9,124 nt of DNA from Bacteroidota bacterium (GCA_023386395.1 JAEWJV010000403.1:1-9124); one strand, 5' to 3'; counted from the first letter of the stretch, positions 1 to 7,038 are shown. The notes: generated from the sequence alone by a model not told the origin. Translations and numbers: made by a program.

Positions 1-84
1 GATAGGGTTTGTAAACTGTCGAATGGCATCCTGAATTTTTAGGATAGGGTTTGTAAAACGCAACATGCCATCCAGGATTTTCCG
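1..84. repeat. two tandem imperfect copies of a 42-bp repeat
   Basis: Bases 1-42 and 43-84 form two head-to-tail copies. The first 15 bases (GATAGGGTTTGTAAA) are identical. After a variable stretch the copies agree again around ATGGCATCC versus ATGCCATCC and in the following T-rich end. A degenerate partial third copy may start at 85 (GATGGCATGTTTAC). Copy 1 can fold a small hairpin (ATCCT at 28-32 with AGGAT at 41-45). Copy 2 contributes one arm of the larger hairpin at 62-95. The array begins at the window edge, so more copies may lie to the left. It sits just past the stop codon of the acyl-CoA dehydrogenase gene. The repeat is seen directly; any function or wider family is unknown. Confidence 0.75.
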
Positions 85-95
85 GATGGCATGTT
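62..95 (-). terminator. hairpin downstream of the acyl-CoA dehydrogenase gene, possible terminator
   Basis: AACATGCCATCC (62-73) pairs perfectly with GGATGGCATGTT (84-95), a 12-bp stem with a 10-base loop. Two more G-C pairs are possible inside the loop if A74 is bulged. It begins 19 bases past the dehydrogenase stop codon. Read on the minus strand it is followed by GCGTTTTAC, so the U tract is only four long and starts three bases late. It is therefore a good stem with a poor tail: a plausible weak terminator or 3'-end stabiliser, or simply part of the repeat it overlaps. Confidence 0.5.
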
Positions 96-114
96 TACGC
101 CATTAAAATCAGTT

Positions 115-1905
115 TTAAAATGCATACCGCTTATCGGCAATCATCTTATCTGCAATCCTTCTTTTGGCAGCTTTGGAATTATACGGCTGAACTTTTGTAA
201 ATCTTTTTAAGCCAATGTGCATCATACGCAATTCATCGCCTTCGGCAAAAGCATTCAAAGCATCTTTGCCATTTTTATTCATGCGGTCCGCCGCATCATA
301 AATAAAGCAATCAACCATATCTTTCAAAACACCCACACTGGCTTCGCCATTCTTTTCAGTAAGTTTAATTAGCCGAAGCAAACAACTTTCTGCCAGGAAG
401 GTATCAATGGCCATATCAGCAATATGCATCAGTATCTCCTGCTCTTTATCAATATTCATCATCAGCTTTTGCACGGCTGCGCCCGCCACCATTAAAATGG
501 CTTTCTTAAAGTTGATGATATGTTTTTTCTCTTCGCTGAATGGTGTTTCATCATCATCACCAAAATCGGGAATGCTCATCAATTCGTTGGCAACGCTCAT
601 GGCAGGCCCCATTAAATCCAGCCTTCCTTTCATGGCGCGTTTTAATGTCATATCTAAAATAAGCAAACGGTTTATTTCATTGGTGCCTTCATAAATGCGG
701 TTAATGCGGCTGTCGCGGTAAGCCTTCGATATTAAATATTCATCGCTGAAACCATTGCCGCCATGTATCTGCACACCTTCATCGGAAATAAGGTCCAGTA
801 CCTCGCTGCCAAACACTTTTAATATCGCACATTCAATGGCATATTCTTCGGCAGCGCCAAGCAAGGCCTGTTCATGCGTTTTGCCGGATGCTTCCAGTTC
901 TTCGCGCTTTTGTTCAATCAATGCAGCCGTTCTGTACAGCGCAGAATCACTTGCCCATAAACTAATGGCCATGTTGGCCAATTTTTCTTTTATAGCGCCA
1001 AACTTCGAAATAGACGTATTAAACTGTTCCCGGTTAATGGCATATTCCACCGACATATTCAATGCCCTTCTGGAACCGCCGTTGGTTGCGGCGCATAACT
1101 TCAGCCTGCCTATGTTTAAAATATTAAAAGCAATAATGTGGCCCTTGCCAATTTCACCCAACACATTTTCAGCAGGCACTTTGCAATCCTGGAAATATAA
1201 CTGCACAGTAGAAGAGCCTTTAATGCCCATTTTATGTTCTTCGGGCCCCTGCGTAAAACCTTCAAAACCGCGCTCAACGATAAAGGCCGTGAACTTATCG
1301 CCATCCACTTTGGCAAATACGGTATAAACATCTGCAAAACCGCCATTGGTAATCCAGCATTTCTGGCCATTCAATAAATAATATTTTCCATCTTCACTTA
1401 AACGCGCCGTTGTTTTAGCGCCAAGCGCATCGCTGCCGCTGCCGGGTTCGGTTAAGCCATATGCGCCTATGAACTCGCCGGTGGCAAGCTTCGGAATATA
1501 TTTTTGTTTTTGATCTTCCGTTCCAAAATATAAAATAGGCAGCGAGCCAATGCCGGTATGTGCTGCAATGGCAACCGAAAATGAAAAGCCGCTGCCCAGC
1601 CCTTCGTTAACAATGGTTGATGTTATAAAATCTTTTGCAAGACCGCCATACGCTTCAGGAAAAGAAGTGCTCAATAAACCCTGCTCACCGGCTTTAACCA
1701 GCAAAGAGCGCATAAGGCCCGGTTCAAGTTTATCAATACGGTCAATAATGGGCAGCACTTCCGTTTGTACAAACTGGCTGCACATGTCCATTATCATTTG
1801 CTGTTCTTCACTAAAATCTTCATGAATAAAAATATCGCCGGGGCTGCTTTCTTTAATAAGCCATTCGCCGCCTTTTAATATGGTTTTATTTGCCACAGAT
1901 TCCAT
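115..1905 (-). CDS. acyl-CoA dehydrogenase, VLCAD-like, 596 aa
   Basis: FAD-dependent flavoenzyme for the first step of fatty acid beta-oxidation, making trans-2-enoyl-CoA from acyl-CoA. The helical N-terminal domain spans about residues 30-145. The central beta domain opens with the flavin signature YGLTEPGSGSD (149-159). A C-terminal helical domain holds RIYEGTNEINR (403-413), in which Glu406 aligns with the catalytic base of the MCAD/VLCAD group. About 160 further residues follow, the extra C-terminal region typical of VLCAD/ACAD9-type enzymes and too long for the ~380-residue short/medium-chain kind. The frame stays open to a TTG at 1959, but the ATG at 1905 (MESVANKTILKGGEWLIKE) matches where I remember family members beginning. 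The 18 residues before it look unconserved. No Shine-Dalgarno and no TAnnTTTG promoter box is visible upstream. The gene lies 181 bp downstream of the MarR gene on the same strand, so read-through from marR is possible. Chain-length specificity cannot be read from the sequence. Confidence 0.93.
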   Translation of the reverse strand: MESVANKTILKGGEWLIKESSPGDIFIHEDFSEEQQMIMDMCSQFVQTEVLPIIDRIDKLEPGLMRSLLVKAGEQGLLSTSFPEAYGGLAKDFITSTIVNEGLGSGFSFSVAIAAHTGIGSLPILYFGTEDQKQKYIPKLATGEFIGAYGLTEPGSGSDALGAKTTARLSEDGKYYLLNGQKCWITNGGFADVYTVFAKVDGDKFTAFIVERGFEGFTQGPEEHKMGIKGSSTVQLYFQDCKVPAENVLGEIGKGHIIAFNILNIGRLKLCAATNGGSRRALNMSVEYAINREQFNTSISKFGAIKEKLANMAISLWASDSALYRTAALIEQKREELEASGKTHEQALLGAAEEYAIECAILKVFGSEVLDLISDEGVQIHGGNGFSDEYLISKAYRDSRINRIYEGTNEINRLLILDMTLKRAMKGRLDLMGPAMSVANELMSIPDFGDDDETPFSEEKKHIINFKKAILMVAGAAVQKLMMNIDKEQEILMHIADMAIDTFLAESCLLRLIKLTEKNGEASVGVLKDMVDCFIYDAADRMNKNGKDALNAFAEGDELRMMHIGLKRFTKVQPYNSKAAKRRIADKMIADKRYAF

Positions 1906-2086
1906 GATATTAATTTTATTGATAAATATTTTGTTGCCGGCTTTTGAAACCCTGCTCAACTGCGTTGTGTCACTCCCTTGTACTTGCAGGCACGCTATTC
2001 AGTTTTAGTCCTCTGTTTCATACCTTTTAATTTATATTAGCCACTTCATCATCTTATGCCCTTAAATCCATTCAGCAATAACGGGT

Positions 2087-2530
2087 TCACGAAGTCAGAT
2101 TATCATATACTTTTTGCAGCACCCGTTTTACAACTTCAATTTCATCTTTGTTCACATCCTGCAGCGCTTCATCCATCGTTTGACTGGCCAGTTCAAGGGT
2201 TACATTTTGCAAAGCCCTTCCGGCATCCGTTAAACAAACAAGGTTAATGCGCTTGTCATTCTTATGCGATGCCCTTTTTAATAATTTCTGTTTTTCAAGC
2301 TTATCAATTAATCTTGTAATGCTTGGTTTATCCCGGTAAGTGCGGTTGCATAATTCCTGCTGGCTTAAACAATCTTCTTTCCATAAATGATAAAGCACCG
2401 TCCATTGTTCAATTGTAATATCGATGCCTGCACTGCGCAGGTTTTTTTGTAACCGCCTTGCAACCGCCGTACTGGCCATTCCATTAATAACGCTGTATAG
2501 TTCTCCTCTTTTAAACTGGTTTACCGACAT
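2087..2530 (-). CDS. MarR-family transcriptional regulator, 147 aa
   Basis: A dimeric winged helix-turn-helix regulator of usual MarR length. The helical N-terminus (about 8-50) forms part of the dimer interface. SQQELCNRT (56-64) is the first helix of the helix-turn-helix. DKPSITRLIDKLEKQ (67-81) is the recognition helix. The wing covers about 84-98 and contains the family's D-x-R motif (Asp92, Arg94), followed by LTDAGR (100-105) and two C-terminal dimerisation helices. Cysteines at 54, 61 and 99 do not match the N-terminal sensing Cys of OhrR, so redox sensing is not indicated. The start is the ATG at 2530, directly next to the palindrome 2531-2550, its likely operator, so autorepression is probable. 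It precedes the acyl-CoA dehydrogenase on the same strand and is divergent from the hydrolase. The ligand is unknown; an acyl-CoA or fatty acid would suit the context but is inference. Confidence 0.95.
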   Translation of the reverse strand: MSVNQFKRGELYSVINGMASTAVARRLQKNLRSAGIDITIEQWTVLYHLWKEDCLSQQELCNRTYRDKPSITRLIDKLEKQKLLKRASHKNDKRINLVCLTDAGRALQNVTLELASQTMDEALQDVNKDEIEVVKRVLQKVYDNLTS

Positions 2531-2550
2531 ATAGTTGTTTATGCAACTAT
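2531..2550. promoter_or_regulatory. probable MarR operator, perfect 7-bp inverted repeat
   Basis: ATAGTTG (2531-2537) and CAACTAT (2544-2550) are exact reverse complements around six bases, giving a 20-bp palindrome of the size and spacing MarR dimers bind. It abuts the marR start codon and covers the predicted transcription start of the marR promoter (about 2546). Bound protein would block RNA polymerase. For the divergent hydrolase promoter it would lie over the -33 region. The palindrome is seen directly; its binding by the adjacent regulator is inferred. Confidence 0.82.
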
Positions 2551-2570
2551 TTCAAAATTATATATCTTTA
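2538..2570 (+). promoter_or_regulatory. candidate divergent promoter for the hydrolase gene
   Basis: TATCTTTA (2563-2570) differs by one base from the TAnnTTTG -7 box. TTTA (2538-2541), 21 bases upstream, is a weak -33 candidate and lies within the operator palindrome. The -7 box falls inside the spacer of the marR promoter, so polymerase could not occupy both at once. The predicted leader is about 45-50 bases. An alternative -7 is TAATTTTT at 2594-2601. Confidence 0.45.
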
Positions 2571-2582
2571 GCACATTATCAA
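2553..2582 (-). promoter_or_regulatory. marR promoter, Bacteroidota type
   Basis: On the minus strand TTG (2582-2580), a 19-base spacer, then TAATTTTG (2560-2553). This fits the Bacteroidota primary sigma factor pattern TTG/TTTG-N19-21-TAnnTTTG exactly at the -7 box. Transcription should start near 2546, inside the operator palindrome, leaving a leader of about 15 bases before the ATG. Confidence 0.75.
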
Positions 2583-2624
2583 CGTATTCAAAATAATTTT
2601 TTCTGTTAAGATGTAAAGCGTTTC

Positions 2625-3422
2625 ATGCAGCATCATTTCCTGGCATATAAAGCTTCCCTTATTCATTATTATGTTTTTGGCAAAGGCGCCAAAACATTGT
2701 TTTGTTTTCACGGTTATGGAGAAAACGGGTATTCATTTGCTTTTTTGCACAAAAGCCTTGGCGATGATTATACTATGTACGCTATTGACTGTCCTTTTCA
2801 TGGCAAAACCCAATGGAACGAAGAAGCGCCCTTTATGCCGGATGACCTGGTTGCTATTATAAGGCTGATACATTTAACCAATACAAAATTTTCATTGCTT
2901 GCCTACAGCATGGGCGGCCGGGTTGCTATGCATTTAATAGAAAAAATGCCGGATGAAATTGAAACGGCAGCATTGGTTGCGCCCGATGGTTTGCATCAGA
3001 ATATCTGGTACCGGTTAACTACACAAACACATTTGGGGAATAAAGCCTTTGCCTATACTATGAAAAATCCCGGCTGGTTTTTTAAAACGGTTAATACAAT
3101 CGCCGGGTTAAAACTGCTTAATAAAAGCATGATAAAATTCATACATTATTATTTGGATAAAGAGGAAGAAAGAATGCTTTTATATAAACGCTGGACATTT
3201 ATGCGCAGGTTTAAGCCTAACCTTCAATATATAAAACAATTGTGCGGTGCTTATAATATTCAACTGAATTTTTTATTCGGAGAGTACGATCCCGTTATTC
3301 TCAGTAAACGCGCAGGTGTTTTTAGGGATGCAAAAAATATCTGCATAAAAATTATACATGCGGGTCACCAGTTAATGAAAGAAAAATATGCAAATGAAAT
3401 TGCTGCATTGTTGAATCACTGA
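2625..3422 (+). CDS. alpha/beta-hydrolase fold protein, 265 aa
   Basis: Single-domain alpha/beta hydrolase of typical length with no signal peptide, so probably cytoplasmic. HGYGENG (29-35) is the oxyanion-hole motif after the third strand. The nucleophile elbow is AYSMGG (93-98) with Ser95, where the first Gly of the usual G-x-S-x-G is Ala, a tolerated change. Asp222 in GEYDPV and His248 in HAGHQLMKE complete the Ser-Asp-His triad. The cap region between about 125 and 205 is rich in aromatic and basic residues. It is divergent from marR, whose operator lies in the shared 94-bp gap. It ends 23 bp before the glycosyltransferase start, so the two are probably co-transcribed. The substrate cannot be told from the sequence; esterase, lipase-like or MenH/BioH-like roles are all possible. 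With an intact triad a catalytic role is likely. Confidence 0.9.
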   Translation: MQHHFLAYKASLIHYYVFGKGAKTLFCFHGYGENGYSFAFLHKSLGDDYTMYAIDCPFHGKTQWNEEAPFMPDDLVAIIRLIHLTNTKFSLLAYSMGGRVAMHLIEKMPDEIETAALVAPDGLHQNIWYRLTTQTHLGNKAFAYTMKNPGWFFKTVNTIAGLKLLNKSMIKFIHYYLDKEEERMLLYKRWTFMRRFKPNLQYIKQLCGAYNIQLNFLFGEYDPVILSKRAGVFRDAKNICIKIIHAGHQLMKEKYANEIAALLNH

Positions 3423-3445
3423 TTGTAGTTTTCTTTGCGGGTTAT

Positions 3446-4594
3446 ATGCAGTTGCTCACTTATTTTATTTATATCACTGCCACGCTGCTTTGCCTTTATC
3501 TTTTGCTCATAAATCTTTATTTGTATTGGTTTGGTAAACTCAGAATTTTTAATGCAACGGTTATAAAGCCTGCAACAAGGTTCACGGTTATTATTCCGGC
3601 CCGCAACGAGGAAGAAAATATTGAAAATTGCATCCGCTCAATCCTTGACAATAATTATCCTGAAAATTTATTTGAAATAATAGTGGCTGACGATTTTTCA
3701 ACAGACAGTACGCCTGAAATTGTTCATGCTTTGCAAATAAAGCATGCAAACATTCAAATCATCAGCTTAAAAAATATTATTACTGAAACAATCAATTCCT
3801 ATAAAAAAAGAGCGATTGAACTGGCTATCGCTCAAAGTAAATATGAATGGATCATTACCACCGATGCAGATTGCACCGTACCGCAGCAATGGCTGCATTT
3901 ATTCAACTCCTATATTCAAAAAAATAACCGTGTCTTTATAGCCGCACCGGTAATGTTCACCTGCAATAATTCCTTTCTTGATATTTTTCAATGTCTTGAT
4001 TTCTTAAGCCTGCAGGGCATAACGGCGGCGTCGGTTTATGCGGGCGCGCACAGCATGTGCAATGGCGCTAACCTCGCCTATAAAAAATCAGTTTTTTATG
4101 AAGTGGATGGCTTTAAAAATGCCGATCATATTGCCAGCGGCGACGATATGCTGCTGATGCATAAAATAAAAACAAAGTATCCTGAAAACATAGGCTATTT
4201 ATTCAGCGATAAAATAATTGTGAAAACACCGCCCATGCCCGGTTTGAAAAGTTTTTTAAATCAACGCATACGCTGGGCGAGCAAAGCAACCAGTTATAAA
4301 GACAAACGTGTTTTCTGGGTATTGCTGCTGGTTTATTTTGTGAACCTTTTTTTACTCGTGTTATTTATAGCCTGTTTTTTCAGGCCGCAATTATTTTTAG
4401 TGTGGTTGTCCTTCATTCTTGTTAAGGCATTATTGGAAATGCCTTTTATGTATAAAGTCTCAAAATTTTATTCGCTGCAGCGGTTAATGCTTTCGTTTGT
4501 GCTTATGCAACCCTTTCATATTTTATATACTGTAATTTCCGGATGGCTGGGCACATTTGGTACTTACAAATGGAAGGGCAGAAAGGTTAGATAA
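3446..4594 (+). CDS. membrane glycosyltransferase family 2, 382 aa
   Basis: Processive-type GT2 (GT-A fold) enzyme anchored in the inner membrane. An N-terminal membrane segment (about 5-29) leads into the catalytic domain. FTVIIPARNEEENI (46-59) starts the nucleotide-binding fold, with ADD (81-83) for the nucleotide. DAD (140-142) is the metal-binding motif. SGDDMLL (231-237) occupies the catalytic-base position and QRIRW (273-277) is the QxxRW motif seen in cellulose- and hyaluronan-synthase-like enzymes. Two or three C-terminal membrane segments follow (about 290-311, 315-335 and 346-368), then a basic tail. It resembles GT2 enzymes that build cell-surface polysaccharide or glycolipid, but donor and acceptor are not evident. 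The start at 3446 is the only ATG giving the full membrane segment. It follows the hydrolase closely, and yidC downstream has its own promoter. Confidence 0.92.
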   Translation: MQLLTYFIYITATLLCLYLLLINLYLYWFGKLRIFNATVIKPATRFTVIIPARNEEENIENCIRSILDNNYPENLFEIIVADDFSTDSTPEIVHALQIKHANIQIISLKNIITETINSYKKRAIELAIAQSKYEWIITTDADCTVPQQWLHLFNSYIQKNNRVFIAAPVMFTCNNSFLDIFQCLDFLSLQGITAASVYAGAHSMCNGANLAYKKSVFYEVDGFKNADHIASGDDMLLMHKIKTKYPENIGYLFSDKIIVKTPPMPGLKSFLNQRIRWASKATSYKDKRVFWVLLLVYFVNLFLLVLFIACFFRPQLFLVWLSFILVKALLEMPFMYKVSKFYSLQRLMLSFVLMQPFHILYTVISGWLGTFGTYKWKGRKVR

Positions 4595-4653
4595 TTTTGA
4601 ATGTTTTCCATTAAAGTTTAAAGTTTTTTTAATTTTTACTTTTTGCTTTTCGC

Positions 4654-4685
4654 TTTGCCTGCAATTACCCAATCTGTTACCTTTG
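4654..4685 (+). promoter_or_regulatory. yidC promoter, Bacteroidota consensus
   Basis: TTTG (4654-4657), a 20-base spacer, and TACCTTTG (4678-4685) match TTTG-N19-21-TAnnTTTG at every fixed position. Transcription should start around 4691, giving a very short, T-rich leader (about 10 bases) with no Shine-Dalgarno before the ATG at 4702. This separates yidC from the upstream glycosyltransferase gene. The T-rich 107-bp gap holds no convincing terminator hairpin. Confidence 0.85.
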
Positions 4686-4701
4686 CCGCTTATTTTTTTA
4701 T

Positions 4702-6558
4702 ATGAAGGATAAGAATACAATTATTGGTATAGTTATACTTGCTGTTTTATTTTTTGTTTTTTTCTGGTACACGAACAAACAACAACAAGCTTATCTAACA
4801 AATCAAAAACACATTCAGGATTCCCTGCGTATTGATTCCATTAATAAGATCACACCCGAACAAAAAGCTGCTTTAAAATTCGATTCCCTTCACGCCGATT
4901 CTATAGGCAAGACAAATGCTGCAGGCAATTTTGCCAAAGCTGCCAGCATTCCGGAGCAACTGGTTACTGTTGAGAATAATCTTATTAAAGCTGTATTTAC
5001 TACCAAAGGCGGAACAGTAAAATACATTGAATTAAAGCAGTATAATTCGCAAACCGGCGGTAAGGTTGTACTGGGAGAAAGCGATAAAGATGGTATCAGC
5101 TATGCTATAAATACGGGCGCTAATAAATCAGCTTCAACCTCAGAAATGGATTTTGTTGCAGAAAAACCTGTAGCAAATGCCGATGGCAGCCAAACCGTTC
5201 AGTTTAAATTAATAGATTCGGCGGGTGCAGGCATTGTTCATCAATACACAATAAAAAAAGACAGTTATTTAATTGACTGGAATATATCGCTGGCGGGTGC
5301 ACAAAGCCTTATAACCAATAACACACTTAATTTTCATTTTGTTTCCCAGTTGATGCAGGTTGAAAAATCGGCTGAGTATGAGCGTCGCATGTCAAATGTT
5401 TGCTTTTCCGAGGGAAATGATTTCGATTATATATCATCCAAAACAGAACACAAGTTTGAAAAGCCGGTGCAATGGGTTAGCGCTGCACAACAGTTTTTCA
5501 ATATTGCCCTTATTGCCAAAGATAACTTTAAAGGGGGCGAAGTGCATTGGGCACGCAGCACAGATACAACACAGGTGATAGGTTTGGTTGATGCCACATT
5601 GCAAATGCAGGTACCTGCTTCGGCCAATATTAATATTCCCATGCAATTGTATTTTGGCCCGAATGATTATAAAGCCCTACAAAACGCTGCTCCTGAAATG
5701 GATGGCATCGTAAACCTTGGCCGGGATTTTTATGCCTTTGTGAGGCCCATTAATAAATACATTATAATGCCTGTGTTCAACTTTTTTGCAGGCTTTATTT
5801 CCGTATATGGATGGGTAATTGCTTTGCTTACGATTTTTATCAGGCTAATCACATCGCCGCTTGTTTATAAGAGCTATAAAAGTGGTGCAAGAATGAAACT
5901 GCTGAGGCCGGAATTAGACGAACTGAGAAAGAAATTTGGAAAAGATCAGCAAGGCTTTGCCATGGAACAAATGAAGCTTTTCCGCGAAGCAGGGGCTAAT
6001 CCATTGGGCGGATGTTTGCCGTTAATATTGCAAATCCCAATATTCTTTGCCTTGTATAGTTTTTTTAACTCCAATATAAGTTTGAGAGGCCAGCCTTTCC
6101 TTTGGTCGGATGATTTATCAACTTATGATATACTGGTGCAGTTTGGCAGTAAAATTTTCATTATAGGCGACCATATCAGCTTGTTTGCGCTGCTTGCCGT
6201 GGCTACCAGTTTTCTTATTTCTATCTACAATATGAATATGACGCCGCAGGACCCTAATAACCCTGCGTTAAAATACATGCCTTATGTTTATCCCATATTC
6301 ATGCTGTTGTTCTTTAATTCATTGCCAGCTGCATTAACCTGGTATTATACGGTTTCAAACCTTATTACATTAGGCATTCAGTTCGTTATACAGAACTATA
6401 TTCTTGACCATGATAAAATTCTTTCTGATATGCACGAGCGCCGCAAAGCCCCCAAAAAGGTAAAGCAAAAGAGCAAATGGCAGGAACAGTATGAGAAAAT
6501 GCTGGAAACGCAAAAGAAAGTGCAGCAGATGAAAGACCAGCAAAAAAATAAGAAATAG
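4702..6558 (+). CDS. yidC: membrane protein insertase YidC, 618 aa
   Basis: Oxa1/YidC/Alb3-family insertase of the inner membrane. It inserts and folds membrane proteins alone or with SecYEG. A first membrane helix (about 6-23) is followed by a linker and the periplasmic P1 beta domain (about 85-340), as in Gram-negative YidC. The conserved core runs from about 345: TM2 (about 362-386) with Arg381 in IFIRLITSPL, matching the groove arginine of E. coli YidC (FIVRGIMYPL, Arg366). Next come a cytoplasmic coiled hairpin (about 393-430, LLRPELDELRKKFG), TM3 with GGCLPLILQIPIFFALY (436-452), and TM4-TM6 (about 488-508, 525-543 and 545-566). The C-terminal tail (about 579-618) is strongly basic, consistent with ribosome contact. 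Length and layout are normal for Bacteroidota. The promoter is its own, with a near-leaderless start. No rnpA, rpmH or yidD lies beside it, unlike the gammaproteobacterial arrangement. Confidence 0.98.
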   Translation: MKDKNTIIGIVILAVLFFVFFWYTNKQQQAYLTNQKHIQDSLRIDSINKITPEQKAALKFDSLHADSIGKTNAAGNFAKAASIPEQLVTVENNLIKAVFTTKGGTVKYIELKQYNSQTGGKVVLGESDKDGISYAINTGANKSASTSEMDFVAEKPVANADGSQTVQFKLIDSAGAGIVHQYTIKKDSYLIDWNISLAGAQSLITNNTLNFHFVSQLMQVEKSAEYERRMSNVCFSEGNDFDYISSKTEHKFEKPVQWVSAAQQFFNIALIAKDNFKGGEVHWARSTDTTQVIGLVDATLQMQVPASANINIPMQLYFGPNDYKALQNAAPEMDGIVNLGRDFYAFVRPINKYIIMPVFNFFAGFISVYGWVIALLTIFIRLITSPLVYKSYKSGARMKLLRPELDELRKKFGKDQQGFAMEQMKLFREAGANPLGGCLPLILQIPIFFALYSFFNSNISLRGQPFLWSDDLSTYDILVQFGSKIFIIGDHISLFALLAVATSFLISIYNMNMTPQDPNNPALKYMPYVYPIFMLLFFNSLPAALTWYYTVSNLITLGIQFVIQNYILDHDKILSDMHERRKAPKKVKQKSKWQEQYEKMLETQKKVQQMKDQQKNKK

Positions 6559-6565
6559 CGGCTGA

Positions 6566-6596
6566 TTTTTCATGGGGAAACTTTCACAGAATTTTG
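6566..6596 (+). promoter_or_regulatory. candidate promoter of the CBS-domain gene
   Basis: GAATTTTG (6589-6596) differs from TAnnTTTG by one base. TTTT (6566-6569), 19 bases upstream, is a one-mismatch -33 box. The distance from box to ATG (13 bases) is similar to that of yidC (16 bases). A second -7 option is TATTTTTA at 6597-6604, which would give an almost leaderless message. Read-through from yidC, 51 bp upstream, is also possible. Confidence 0.4.
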
Positions 6597-6609
6597 TATT
6601 TTTATCCTT

Positions 6610-7038
6610 ATGAAAAACGTTGCTGACATATTGAAACGCAAGGGCAGTCATGTTGAAACGGTTCAATCCGAATTAACTGTGATAGACGCTCTGAAATTAA
6701 TGGCTGATAAGAACATCGGTTCTGTGGCCATATCTCAAAACGACAGGTTTATTGGTCTTATGACGGAGCGTGACTATTCCCGTAAAGTAATTCTTAAAGG
6801 CCGCTCTTCCAGCGAAACCACGGTGGGTGAAATAATGGATACCGGTTATCCGTCTGTGGTAAAAAATGATACTGTAGAACATTGTATGGAGCTGATGTCT
6901 GCAAAAAATATCCGGTATTTACCGGTTATAGAAAACGGGCAGCTTGCCGGCATTGTATCTATTAACGACGTGGTTAAAGAAACCATTCTCACACAAAAGG
7001 AAACGATTGAACATTTACACAATTACATTCATTCATAA
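6610..7038 (+). CDS. stand-alone tandem CBS-domain protein, 142 aa
   Basis: Two CBS motifs and little else: CBS1 about residues 7-63 (ending in GLMTERDYSRKV) and CBS2 about 74-130 (IRYLPVI then GIVSINDVVKE). Such a pair forms a Bateman module that binds adenine nucleotides or related ligands at the domain interface. The sequence resembles the plant mitochondrial CBSX3 type from memory: TERDYxRK, a GRSS loop at 64-67, VGEIM, IRxxPVI and a short C-terminal helix ending near NYI. No fused enzyme or transporter domain is present, so it probably acts as a free sensor or partner protein in the cytoplasm. It lies 51 bp after yidC and 205 bp before rpsA on the same strand. Neither neighbour identifies its target, and the ligand is unknown. 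Confidence 0.93.
   Translation: MKNVADILKRKGSHVETVQSELTVIDALKLMADKNIGSVAISQNDRFIGLMTERDYSRKVILKGRSSSETTVGEIMDTGYPSVVKNDTVEHCMELMSAKNIRYLPVIENGQLAGIVSINDVVKETILTQKETIEHLHNYIHS

Noticed and set aside
1..84. CRISPR array at the left edge
   Set aside because: The copies are directly tandem, with no distinct spacers, and only two imperfect units are visible; a simple intergenic repeat fits better.
755..1327. 190-codon open frame on the plus strand opposite the acyl-CoA dehydrogenase
   Set aside because: It lies wholly antisense to a strongly conserved gene, and its product is Ser/Pro/Ala-rich with no family resemblance; a codon-usage shadow.
1957..1967. CAAC-TGC-GTTG inverted repeat upstream of the dehydrogenase as a second MarR site
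   Set aside because: The half-sites have the opposite order to the operator at 2531-2550 (CAAC first rather than GTTG first) and only 4 bp match; likely chance.
2625..3422. Loss of catalysis in the hydrolase because the elbow reads A-Y-S-M-G
   Set aside because: Ala in place of the first Gly is common in active alpha/beta hydrolases, and Ser95, Asp222 and His248 are all in place.
5881..5960. Loss of the YidC groove arginine, judged from Lys399 in the RMKLLRP stretch
   Set aside because: The functional arginine lies in TM2 (FIVRGIMYPL in E. coli), which aligns with IFIRLITSPL here; Arg381 is conserved.
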